DNA of 64,000 nt from an uncultured Eubacteriales bacterium (GTDB lineage: Bacteria > Bacillota_A > Clostridia > Oscillospirales > Oscillospiraceae): assembly GCA_900319835.1 (NCBI GenBank), contig ONPY01000009.1, forward strand, positions 1 to 64,000, read 5' to 3'. Under the pieces are notes generated by a model. It ran no database searches, was not told where the DNA came from, and saw nothing but the letters and a program-made list of their open reading frames with translations. Positions 53,956-61,453 of this stretch are shown here, one piece after another. The position numbers and the translations under genes were made by a program. The first letter of the stretch is position 1. Every line of letters begins with the position of its first letter.

Positions 53956-56100
53956 ATGCATAGTATCACATTTACCGATGCGGTGAACAAACGATATACC
54001 GTTGTGATTGACGGAACTTCAATCACGCTCTCCCGCGCTATGAATAAAATCAAGTATGGTGATTGTGACGCTTTATCAGAGTATGTGGACAATCTTGAAC
54101 AGCACCTTGCGCACAGTCTGCCTCTTGCACCACTAAGTTCCCAGACGAATGGTGTGAATATGCTCCGCTTGCTGAACGGCCTCTTTCGGGAACAAACAAT
54201 TCAAGAATGGACGCGCTTCATATCAAAGAATGGGGCTATTCCATCAAGAGAAGCGTTTGAAAGCTATTTCGGTTTTGCGCACAACAAAACCGTATATCCT
54301 CATGAGTTCGGCAGAGAACTCTTTGATATGTCTGTACAGCAGCACCGGCTCATGAAAAATAAAACTGCTGCCGATGAAGCCGAACAGAAAAGGCTCTATA
54401 GAAGAGACCGTATTCTCCAAAAAATCGTCTCAGAATTAGAAGATGATGTAACTGCAACACCTGCCTGGATAGTTGAGAAAAAGCAAATCATCAACAACGT
54501 AACTGTTTATGCGATCAACGGACGGGAAATCAGTTTTTGCTTATCCGGGCATACGAGCTTGGGTTCTGCAAAAACGGTAGTCGAATATCTATGTTCCCTT
54601 GAAAAGGCTGTTGTGAGCAACGATGGGGAGACAATCAAAACCATCATAACGAGCTTTGGGGGAAAGGCTGCATTTCAAATCTTGGATTGCTTTTTCCACG
54701 ATGAAGCCATTCGCTATTTCAAGGCTGCATTTTCATCATATGTTCTTTCGGAACGAAAGCAGCCTGCACCCTGTGCTTATTTGAAATCATATTTTGGGGG
54801 AAGCTGTGGCTTTGGGTACCCTTACTATCTTGAACTAATAAGTGCGTTGGAAACACAACTCCCTGCGCTGGAAGAGAGACTGATCAAGTCGTCCAAGAAA
54901 GAAATGAGCAAAAACTCAGATAAGTGGATTCTGTTCTATCGCAAGCAATCGCTTTTAAGAAACTGTACTATTCACTTTCCAGATCTGCATCCGCTTCGAG
55001 AGGAAATGAGGCAGTATTATCAATATCTCTATGATTCTTTCTCATCATCAGGTGACGAAGCATTCTCAAATATGCAGATTCAGAATTGTGCATTCCTTAA
55101 ATTGTTGAAGCATAGGGGAACCCAAGGTATCTCTTCTGCCCTTGACTTGACATCATGGGACATCAGAGCTTTTATTGCAGGAGCGACCTCAACAGGCAAA
55201 CAATCTTTTGTGACTATCCGCGGGGATTTGTTTTGTATTAGAAGTTTTCTGTACCACTTGGCTCCACAAGCTGCTGAGACCATCCTTCCGTTAAGCATTA
55301 TTCCACCGCAGGCAACAAATGCTACTCATCCGATTGAGACCTCTGTGATCGAGAAAATTACAGAGCATCGGTTCGAATTGCCCGAATACGTATGGCTCGC
55401 ATTTCAGGTATTTGCTGAGACCGGTGCCAGAGCAGGATCTGTTTTTACATTAACCACAGAAGATATTGTCGATCTTGATGGCCACTGGGTTGCCCGCATG
55501 TATTACAAGAAAGCGTCTGGCAGAAAGGCTGAAAGTGGAACGCCCAGCTATGTGGTTCACTCCATTTCAGACAGTCTGGCTGAATCACTACAGTCCTATA
55601 TCCTTAAAACTGCAGGTCAACGAGCATTGCTGCCAAAGAATTATATATTTGTTTATCAATGTGAAACCTTTCGAACCGACACGAATCGTAAACCTTCTGT
55701 CCTCACATCTGGTGCTTTTTCCAGGCGCCTTCAAAAACTGTGCCGGGAACACTGCATTTATGACCACGACGGGCAGTTACCTTTCTGGTCTGCAAGAAGC
55801 ATCCGAGCAGAAGTCGGTCGATCGTTGTTCTCCCGGGGTGCATCACCGGAAACTGTAGCGGCCAAGCTTGGAAATACACCAGCTGTTGCCAAAATGCATT
55901 ATGACAGCATGTACCCTGCTGACGAAGCCAATATGCGACGAGCGCTCTATGAACAAACGCTTGAAGCTACAGTTACCCAAACCAGCTGCCCTGCTATTTC
56001 AAAGATCACTCCGATGTATGGCTCCTGCGAGGCGGACAGAGAGTGCCACAACAAAAATGACTGCCGCAATTGCTCCCAGCGCATTGAAAAAAGAGCATGA
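53956..56100 (+). CDS. Tyrosine recombinase 2 (large, Tn554 TnpB-like)
   Basis: 714 residues. Long N-terminal region (~1-370) of unknown role, then core-binding and catalytic domains: Arg492 in FAETGARAGSVFTL and Tyr649 in AKMHYDSMYPADEA. In place of the HxLRH box it has FWSARSIRAEVGRSL, so the first catalytic His is missing. A C-terminal Cys cluster (CEADRECHNKNDCRNC) should bind zinc, as in the large TnpB-type recombinases. ATG 30 bases after recombinase 1. It may be catalytically impaired but needed for the complex. Confidence 0.85.
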   Translation: MHSITFTDAVNKRYTVVIDGTSITLSRAMNKIKYGDCDALSEYVDNLEQHLAHSLPLAPLSSQTNGVNMLRLLNGLFREQTIQEWTRFISKNGAIPSREAFESYFGFAHNKTVYPHEFGRELFDMSVQQHRLMKNKTAADEAEQKRLYRRDRILQKIVSELEDDVTATPAWIVEKKQIINNVTVYAINGREISFCLSGHTSLGSAKTVVEYLCSLEKAVVSNDGETIKTIITSFGGKAAFQILDCFFHDEAIRYFKAAFSSYVLSERKQPAPCAYLKSYFGGSCGFGYPYYLELISALETQLPALEERLIKSSKKEMSKNSDKWILFYRKQSLLRNCTIHFPDLHPLREEMRQYYQYLYDSFSSSGDEAFSNMQIQNCAFLKLLKHRGTQGISSALDLTSWDIRAFIAGATSTGKQSFVTIRGDLFCIRSFLYHLAPQAAETILPLSIIPPQATNATHPIETSVIEKITEHRFELPEYVWLAFQVFAETGARAGSVFTLTTEDIVDLDGHWVARMYYKKASGRKAESGTPSYVVHSISDSLAESLQSYILKTAGQRALLPKNYIFVYQCETFRTDTNRKPSVLTSGAFSRRLQKLCREHCIYDHDGQLPFWSARSIRAEVGRSLFSRGASPETVAAKLGNTPAVAKMHYDSMYPADEANMRRALYEQTLEATVTQTSCPAISKITPMYGSCEADRECHNKNDCRNCSQRIEKRA

Positions 56101-56223
56101 AAAGAGCGTGATAATATCAAAGAGAACACCGCACTGGCAGAACCCATTCTATCCATCGTAGAAAAACCTGCTGCATCCTCCACGCGTCGAAGGCCGGTAT
56201 TTCCAACTCAAACCCTTCACGCT

Positions 56224-57720
56224 ATGGAACAAACGCTGGCTCATTTTTCGGATTGTTCCTGGTCGGACAGCGTCTGGAACCTGCATATCCCGACATCCAG
56301 GAAGACTGCAAAAATCCGTTTTCCACGTGCAACTGGTTTAGATCGGGATATCCTGCGGGCAACTGCGCTTACCTTCCTCGTCCAGTATGCGTCACCTGAC
56401 GCCGCCCAGCGCGTAGTAAGAGAAGGATTCTATTTCATAACACATTTGAACGAATCAGGACTGTTCATCGAGAACATTCGCACTCCTATTGTCGGTAATT
56501 ACATTGAGTATCTGAAGAAGCAGCAGATTGGCGATAGCCAGAAGAACTCTCGCATCAGATCCGCGTGCTCTCTGTTTGAAACATGTGTCGAGAACAGCCT
56601 TGCTACAACTACCGCAAAAGCCGTCGATTTCAGTTACAGATTTTCAGAGCCCACGGAGAGAAAAAGAGCGCCAGACCAATGTGTGGTCGACGCTCTTGAC
56701 AAACTCTTCTTTGATTTCTCAAAGGATGAGATTCCCCAGGTATTCAGATTGACATATTTCCTGCTCCGCCTCATTCCGAACAGAATTTCGGAGATCCTGG
56801 CTATAAATCTTGAATGCCTCAGTTATCCGGATGTCGGCTTGTTTGCTATCAGCATTCCAAACTGGAAAGAAACACCTCTCCACACCCCGTTGTATTCAAA
56901 ATACACTTTTGCAATGGACGGGATGATTGAGAATGCATTCTATAAGTTGGTTCGACAGCAGCAGGAGTCGATTCGGCAGTATGCGTGCTTGGAAACACAG
57001 GATACTGATTATCTCCTCTATGATATTCAGAAGGATCGGGTTATCACACAGGAGGATTTTAACAGGTTCCTTGCAAAAGTGATCCAAGAGCATGGCATTC
57101 TCACTGCCAATGGGCGGAAAGCAGAGGTTACATCCCACGCACTTCGGCATGTCTGTATTGGGGAAAGGTTGAGAAGCGGTATCTACTCTCCTGAGCACAC
57201 CATGAAGGAAGCTAATCATTCCAATGTTGATGTCACACTTTCTTACGGCTACATGTCCGAGCATGATGAAGCCGAGCATCTTGGCAAGATTTCCTCTGTG
57301 GTATTGACGGAACAGTTGGATGTAGTAGATACAGAGATCCCCACAAAGCCAAAGAGTGTCAACCCGGCAAAATATCTACGTCTGCAGAATGAAACGGCTT
57401 ATACACGTGTCATCCCGTGCTTTGGCCTGTGCAGCAACGCCCAATGTAGCCCTCAGTATGAGAAATGCGTGAAATGCGACCACTTCCGGCCGGATGAGCT
57501 CTACCTCGATTACTTTATTGAAGCCAGAGGTATTGTGCAAAAGCGACTGTTGAAATTTATGAAATCCGGCGGTGCTCCGGCCGCCATTGAATTTGAGAAA
57601 AACCAATTGGAAACGATCAATGCGTATATCGCAAGAATGTCCGCCGAGGAATCTGAAACTGCTACGGATCTGATTTCTTTTGGAGAAGACGAATCGAGGA
57701 GAGCATATGGAACAGCCTAA
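56224..57720 (+). CDS. Tyrosine recombinase 3
   Basis: 498 residues from the ATG at 56224. Arg187 (LIPNRISEILAI), His305-x-x-Arg308 (SHALRHVCIGERL) and a YGY tyrosine near 341 (HSNVDVTLSYGYMS) are present, so the catalytic set is complete. A C-terminal Cys cluster (CFGLCSNAQC, EKCVKCDHF) follows. No good ribosome binding site precedes the ATG, and the frame stays open back to 56101, directly after the in-frame TGA of recombinase 2. So it may start earlier at a rare codon, or be reached by read-through or coupling. Confidence 0.82.
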   Translation: MEQTLAHFSDCSWSDSVWNLHIPTSRKTAKIRFPRATGLDRDILRATALTFLVQYASPDAAQRVVREGFYFITHLNESGLFIENIRTPIVGNYIEYLKKQQIGDSQKNSRIRSACSLFETCVENSLATTTAKAVDFSYRFSEPTERKRAPDQCVVDALDKLFFDFSKDEIPQVFRLTYFLLRLIPNRISEILAINLECLSYPDVGLFAISIPNWKETPLHTPLYSKYTFAMDGMIENAFYKLVRQQQESIRQYACLETQDTDYLLYDIQKDRVITQEDFNRFLAKVIQEHGILTANGRKAEVTSHALRHVCIGERLRSGIYSPEHTMKEANHSNVDVTLSYGYMSEHDEAEHLGKISSVVLTEQLDVVDTEIPTKPKSVNPAKYLRLQNETAYTRVIPCFGLCSNAQCSPQYEKCVKCDHFRPDELYLDYFIEARGIVQKRLLKFMKSGGAPAAIEFEKNQLETINAYIARMSAEESETATDLISFGEDESRRAYGTA

Positions 57721-58129
57721 GGGATTAAAACTATTCCAGGAGCAGCAGAGAAGTGAAATGCGAACTCGTATAGATGAGGCCATCAGAACTATGCGTGCTG
57801 ATCGATCCACGATTACGCTCTCATCTCTTGCAGAAGAGTTGGGCGTGAGCAGAAGGGCACTATACGCAGACTACGTTCAATGCTTCTTGAAAAACTATAG
57901 AGAGTTCAATCCAGGAGTGTCTGAAGAACCTTCTCTCGAAGTGGTGACGGAGTTGAAGAATATGATCTCAAGCCTTAATAACAGGATAAAGGAAGCCGAT
58001 CGGAAAAACAAAGCGTTAAAGCTAGAAATCTCTGTCTTAAAGAATCGGCTGCAAGAGTCGGAAGAACAATATGCGTACCTTCTCGGTCGCTATCAAGAGG
58101 AGGTAGGAAACAAAATCATTCATTTTTAG
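57707..58129 (+). CDS. Tn554 TnpC-like protein (DUF6262-like)
   Basis: 140 residues from the ATG at 57707 with GAGGAG upstream, overlapping recombinase 3 by 14 bases. A small HTH (TITLSSLAEELGVSRRALYA) is followed by a long coiled coil (NMISSLNNRIKEADRKNKAL, EISVLKNRLQESEEQYAYLL). Tn554 TnpC has the same plan and modulates transposition orientation and efficiency. This supports calling the cluster a Tn554/recombinase-in-trio type mobility module. Confidence 0.8.
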   Translation: MEQPKGLKLFQEQQRSEMRTRIDEAIRTMRADRSTITLSSLAEELGVSRRALYADYVQCFLKNYREFNPGVSEEPSLEVVTELKNMISSLNNRIKEADRKNKALKLEISVLKNRLQESEEQYAYLLGRYQEEVGNKIIHF

Positions 58130-58144
58130 AGTCGTCCAGGCATG

Positions 58145-58176
58145 AAAAAAGCTCGCCAAATACGGCGAGTTTTTTT
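58145..58176 (+). terminator. Terminator of the recombinase operon
   Basis: GCTCGCC, loop AAATA, CGGCGAG, then TTTTTTT. Confidence 0.85.
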
Positions 58177-58203
58177 CATACTGTAAACTATTCAACTGGG
58201 AAA

Positions 58204-58215
58204 AAGTGTGAAGTA
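58204..58215 (+). repeat. Right copy of the island direct repeat
   Basis: AAGTGTGAAGTA, identical to 41463-41474. Inverted partners ACTTCACAC (58261-58269) and ACTTCACA (58273-58280) follow, so the right end has the inverted arm-like sites a tyrosine recombinase core would need. Between here and tRNA-Leu there is no gene. Confidence 0.5.
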
Positions 58216-58300
58216 AAGGATGCTTCCCTGAAAACCGCATAAATGCTTGCTTTTTCCAAGACTTCACACAAGACTTCACAGTGAAATGTTTACATCTGTT

Positions 58301-58386
58301 TGGTGCCGATGGCCGGACTCGAACCGGCACGGGATTGCTCCCAGGGGATTTTAAGTCCCCGGTGTCTACCGTTCCACCACACCGGC
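58301..58386 (-). tRNA. tRNA-Leu (anticodon UAA), CCA encoded
   Basis: Acceptor GCCGGTG pairs with CATCGGC, discriminator A, encoded CCA. Anticodon stem GGGGA.TCCCC with loop CTTAAAA gives anticodon UAA (Leu). The long class-II variable arm TGGGAGCAATCCCG and T-arm GTTCGAGTC confirm tRNA-Leu. Its 3' end faces the accessory island. Confidence 0.95.
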
Positions 58387-58450
58387 GTGCGTTCATACTG
58401 TACCACGGGCGGCCGGATTCGTCAAGCCGACGCTCTTTGCCGGGCAAATC

Positions 58451-58483
58451 AAAAAGGCAAGCGGGTTTCCGCTTGCCTTTTTT
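58451..58483. terminator. Terminator after rpsR
   Basis: AAAAAGGCAAGCGG, loop of 4, CCGCTTGCCTTTTTT; two-way. Confidence 0.85.
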
Positions 58484-58493
58484 GTACATTCAA

Positions 58494-58733
58494 TCAGTCA
58501 GTCACGTAGGGCAGGAGAGCGATCTGACGGGCTCTCTTGATGGCCTCGGTGAGCTCACGCTGATGCATGGCGCAGACGCCGGTAGTGCGGCGGGGCAGGA
58601 TCTTGCTCCGCTCGGACATGAAACGGCGCAGCTTGGCGGTGTCCTTGTAGTCGATGAAGGTGGCCTTATCGACGCAGAACTGGCAAACTTTTCTGCGCTT
58701 GCGGTTCTTGGGGTTGTTTTTATCGAAAGCCAA
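58494..58733 (-). CDS. rpsR: 30S ribosomal protein S18
   Basis: 79 residues. [19 protein letters not shown] with CxxC, and [20 protein letters not shown] with a third Cys and a His, mark the zinc-binding (C+) form. S18 pairs with S6 on the 30S platform. Last gene of the rpsF-ssb-rpsR operon. Confidence 0.97.
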   Translation of the reverse strand: MAFDKNNPKNRKRRKVCQFCVDKATFIDYKDTAKLRRFMSERSKILPRRTTGVCAMHQRELTEAIKRARQIALLPYVTD

Positions 58734-58757
58734 AGCTGTATCCTCCTTCTATAATCG

Positions 58758-59219
58758 TTAGAACGGCAGCTCGCCGTCACCGTCGTCCAGCTCGACAAAG
58801 GTGTTGGAAGCGGGCGCGGGGGCGCTGCTTCTGCCGGAGTCGTAGCTGCTGGAGTAGGTGTTGTTGGAGTAGCTGTCGCGGCTGGAGTCACCGTCACGGC
58901 GGCTCTCACCGAAGTAGACATTGTCCGCGTTGATTTCCCAGCTGGTGCGGTTGTTGCCGTCCCGATCCTGCCACTTTCTGGACTGGAGTCTGCCGGAGAC
59001 AACAATCATGCTGCCCTTGTGGAAATACTTGGACACGAACTCGCCAGTGGAACGCCAGGCGACACAGTCGATGAAATCGGTCTGCCGTTCGCCCCCGTCA
59101 CGGCCGCCGAAATCACGGTCCACCGCAACGGTGAAGCTGGTCACGCTGACGCCGGCCTGCGTGGTGCGCAGCTCCGGATCACGGGTCAGACGACCCATAA
59201 TGGTGATGTGGTTCAGCAT
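58758..59219 (-). CDS. ssb: Single-stranded DNA-binding protein
   Basis: 153 residues. OB fold with NHITIMGRLTRDPELR and FIDCVAWRSTGEFVSKYFHK, a disordered Ser/Tyr/Asp linker (~105-140) and the acidic interaction tip DDGDGELPF that recruits replication and repair partners. Placed between rpsF and rpsR as usual in Firmicutes. Confidence 0.97.
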   Translation of the reverse strand: MLNHITIMGRLTRDPELRTTQAGVSVTSFTVAVDRDFGGRDGGERQTDFIDCVAWRSTGEFVSKYFHKGSMIVVSGRLQSRKWQDRDGNNRTSWEINADNVYFGESRRDGDSSRDSYSNNTYSSSYDSGRSSAPAPASNTFVELDDGDGELPF

Positions 59220-59231
59220 ACCCCGTACCCC

Positions 59232-59528
59232 TTACTCAGGACGTCTGGTGATCAGGCGACGCAGAATACCGTCGGTAATGCCGAGGATACGGTCAAGCTC
59301 TGCGGGCAGCTCGGGGCCGCTCGTGAACTTCATGAGCACATAGTAGCCCTCGGAAATGTAGTTGATCTCGTAAGCGAGCTTGCGCTTACCCATCTCCTCC
59401 ATCTCTTCCAGCGTACCATTTGCTTCCACAAGTGCCTTGAACTTCTCAACGACAGCGGCGGTCTCTTCCTCCGTGAAGTTGGGATTGATGATGTACATCA
59501 CTTCGTACTTTTCGCTTGCTTTTGCCAT
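59232..59528 (-). CDS. rpsF: 30S ribosomal protein S6
   Basis: 98 residues from the ATG at 59528 with GGAGG 7 bases upstream; the longer frame covers the leader. KYEVMYIINPNFTEEETAAV and GKRKLAYEINYISEGYYVLM are diagnostic. S6 binds S18, and the S6:S18 pair can bind its own leader RNA in many bacteria. Confidence 0.97.
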   Translation of the reverse strand: MAKASEKYEVMYIINPNFTEEETAAVVEKFKALVEANGTLEEMEEMGKRKLAYEINYISEGYYVLMKFTSGPELPAELDRILGITDGILRRLITRRPE

Positions 59529-59633
59529 GGTTGCACCTCCTTTTGGTCTTTTGGCCCCCGTGGTCGCGGGAGCAAGGATTTCCTGTCCCATGGACAGGCT
59601 TAATAATTATATCCGTTTTTCTGAACTTGTCAA
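59529..59633 (-). promoter_or_regulatory. rpsF operon promoter and possible S6:S18 leader
   Basis: Minus strand: perfect TTGACA (59628-59633), 16-base spacer, perfect TATAAT (59606-59611). The ~75-base leader has a hairpin CCTGTCC/GGACAGG (about 59582-59598) and a CCGCGACCACGGGGG stretch. CCG-rich hairpins are the hallmark of the S6:S18-binding leader; assignment is plausible but not proven. Confidence 0.6.
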
Positions 59634-59657
59634 GGGATTTTCGGCAAAAAGTTCAGG

Positions 59658-59868
59658 TAAAAGCCCGCCGTATCCGGCGGGCTTTTACGATGTCGGCAAA
59701 GCCGTTTTTGTCATCCTGAGCGAGCGGCAGCGAGTCGAAGGATCTCAAACGCTGAAGTCCGTACTGTGGACGATGGCTGAGATTTCTCGACTCCGCTTCG
59801 CTCCGCTCGAAATGACATGGAATCAGGTTTTCCTGCAGTCTGAAAGCCCGCCTTGTCCGGCGGGCTTT
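59658..59868. repeat. Paired dispersed repeat flanked by two near-identical terminators
   Basis: TAAAAGCCCGCCG/CGGCGGGCTTTTA (59658-59687) and AAAGCCCGCC/GGCGGGCTTT (59843-59868) flank a repeat pair: GTCATCCTGAGCGAGCGGC...GGATCTCAAA (about 59710-59748) and GAGATTTCTCGACTCCG...CGAAATGACA (about 59778-59817). The right hairpin terminates the CsoR gene. The design equals the pairs at 22.8 and 26.2 kb. Confidence 0.75.
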
Positions 59869-59879
59869 GGATGGGGCAA

Positions 59880-60245
59880 TCAGATAAACTTGTCGATGGC
59901 GGCGTTGAGCTCCTCGAGGGCCTGGCTGTCCCCCTCGGCGCCGGAGATGCAGTGCTCGATGTGGTCCTTGAGGATGATCTTGGCGGTGTTGTTCAGGGCC
60001 GAGCGCACCGCCGCCAGCTGCACCAGCACCTCGGTACAGTCCCGCCCGTCCTCCACCATGCGCTTGACAGATTCCAGATGCCCGATGGCCCGGGCCAGCC
60101 GGTTGACCACCGCCTTGGTCTGGGTATGGTCATGGGTGTGGGGATGGGTGTGGTCGTGGCCCTGCACATGCTCCGGCTCCAGCTCGTGGGCGTGGACGTG
60201 CCCGTCGCCGTGATCGTGAAAATAGACCTGATGTTCGTTTTCCAT
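59880..60245 (-). CDS. CsoR/FrmR-type metal-sensing repressor with His-rich N-terminus
   Basis: 121 residues. The first ~42 residues are extremely His-rich (VYFHDHGDGHVHAHELEPEH and HDHTHPHTHDHT); the rest is the four-helix CsoR/RcnR fold. AVVNRLARAIGHLESVKRMV, the metal Cys in GRDCTEVLVQLAAV and the His-x-x-x-Cys of DHIEHCISG correspond to the Cys-His-Cys copper site of CsoR. The His tail resembles Ni/Co-binding proteins, so the metal is uncertain. A palindrome upstream suggests autoregulation; no copper exporter is adjacent. Confidence 0.9.
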   Translation of the reverse strand: MENEHQVYFHDHGDGHVHAHELEPEHVQGHDHTHPHTHDHTQTKAVVNRLARAIGHLESVKRMVEDGRDCTEVLVQLAAVRSALNNTAKIILKDHIEHCISGAEGDSQALEELNAAIDKFI

Positions 60246-60310
60246 GTGCTCACCTGCCGTGCAGAATGTTTCCTCTGTTTACTTTAACATACAAGCGCCG
60301 GAAAGCTCAA

Positions 60311-60323
60311 CCCCCCAGGGGGG
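60311..60323. promoter_or_regulatory. Palindromic G/C-tract operator candidate for the CsoR-type repressor
   Basis: CCCCCCAGGGGGG, a perfect palindrome 66 bases upstream of the repressor start. CsoR/RcnR operators contain just such G/C tracts flanked by A/T bases (here AA and AT). A -35-like TTGAGC overlaps its edge on the minus strand. Confidence 0.6.
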
Positions 60324-60333
60324 ATAAAATTTT

Positions 60334-60357
60334 GCGGGAGCGCAAAGGCGCTCCCGC
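60334..60357 (-). terminator. Terminator after the zinc-ribbon gene
   Basis: GCGGGAGCGC, loop of 4, GCGCTCCCGC, 10 perfect pairs. Confidence 0.75.
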
Positions 60358-60375
60358 TGTTTGCCGGAAGGAAAA

Positions 60376-61224
60376 TCAGTTGACGGTAACGGTGGCCTCC
60401 GCGCTGGTCTTGGTAACGCCGGTGGCGTCGGTGATCACGCAGCGGTAAGTGCCCTCGGCCTCCTCGGTGATGCCGTTTGCCCAGAGGATGGAGGTGTAGG
60501 TATTCTCGTTCCTGTCAAAGGTGTTCTCCAGGCGCAGACCGTACTGGGAGTTGTCGGTGGCGTTGCCCGTGAAGACCAGAGAGACCCAGCCGCCGGTGGC
60601 CTCGTTGTACTTCTGCCAGTCAAAGGAGGTGTTGACGGAGAGGTTGCCCTTGGCGGAGATGATGAACATGCGGTTGTATTTGCCCGCGTCCACAGGGCCG
60701 GTGAGGGGCGTGATGTCCTTGGTAATGGCGATGGCCTGGCTGGCGTACTGATTGTACGCCTCGGACTGGACGCCGGAGAGGGTGGTGTCCAGCTGGCCGA
60801 GCCGGGCGTCGATACCGGAGACGGTGGCGTTGAGCGTGTTGACGCTGTTCGTCAGGCGCTCCTCCTGCTCCTTGATGCCGCCGCGCAGGGACAGCAGCAT
60901 GAACAGACACACCAGACTCAGCAGGCAGCTGACGGCGGAGAGCACCGCCGACAGGTTGAAGCTGCCGCCAATGTTGGGGAGCTTCGGGGCTTTGCCGGGC
61001 TTTTCGGGCTGGGGAGGCGCGTAGACCGGATCCTCGTCAAAGAAGTCGCGGGCGTCATCCTCCGCGTCGGGTGCGGCGTCGGGCAGATCTGCGGCGGGAG
61101 CGTCCTCCCCGGCGGGGGTATCGTAATAGGAGGGCACAGCCTCATATGCTTCTGTCAGGCTGCCGCAGAAGGGACAGACCTTGAGATCGTCGTCAATGGT
61201 CTTTCCACAGTTTAAGCAGATCAT
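60376..61224 (-). CDS. Zinc-ribbon membrane-anchored protein
   Basis: 282 residues. N-terminal zinc ribbon ICLNCGKTIDDDLKVCPFCG, an acidic/Pro linker, one membrane helix (VLSAVSCLLSLVCLFMLLSL, ~110-130), a coiled-coil (KEQEERLTNSVNTLNATVSG) and a C-terminal beta domain with an immunoglobulin-like end (GTYRCVITDATGVTKTSAEA). The ribbon would be cytoplasmic and the Ig-like domain outside. Unknown function; the layout recalls the small zinc-ribbon protein at 20.7 kb, though they are not close relatives. Confidence 0.75.
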   Translation of the reverse strand: MICLNCGKTIDDDLKVCPFCGSLTEAYEAVPSYYDTPAGEDAPAADLPDAAPDAEDDARDFFDEDPVYAPPQPEKPGKAPKLPNIGGSFNLSAVLSAVSCLLSLVCLFMLLSLRGGIKEQEERLTNSVNTLNATVSGIDARLGQLDTTLSGVQSEAYNQYASQAIAITKDITPLTGPVDAGKYNRMFIISAKGNLSVNTSFDWQKYNEATGGWVSLVFTGNATDNSQYGLRLENTFDRNENTYTSILWANGITEEAEGTYRCVITDATGVTKTSAEATVTVN

Positions 61225-61424
61225 GTTTTACACCTTTCTTTCCGTAAAAAAATGGTGCCGGAAGATTCGCGTAGAATTTTAACACATATTCGGCGTTATG
61301 TCAATCTTTTGCCGTTTTTATGCAGCAAAAACCTGTTCACGCGCCCCACTGTACCCGGAATTATCCCGGCTCACCGGGGTGGATATTCCCCACTTATGCA
61401 TAATTATGTCGAAGGATGTCGAAA

Positions 61425-61447
61425 GGGCAGGCGCATGGCGCCTGCCC
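61425..61447 (-). terminator. Terminator after ricT
   Basis: GGGCAGGCGC, loop of 3, GCGCCTGCCC, followed on the minus strand by TTTC. Only 7 bases after the gene. Confidence 0.75.
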
Positions 61448-61453
61448 GGTTTC

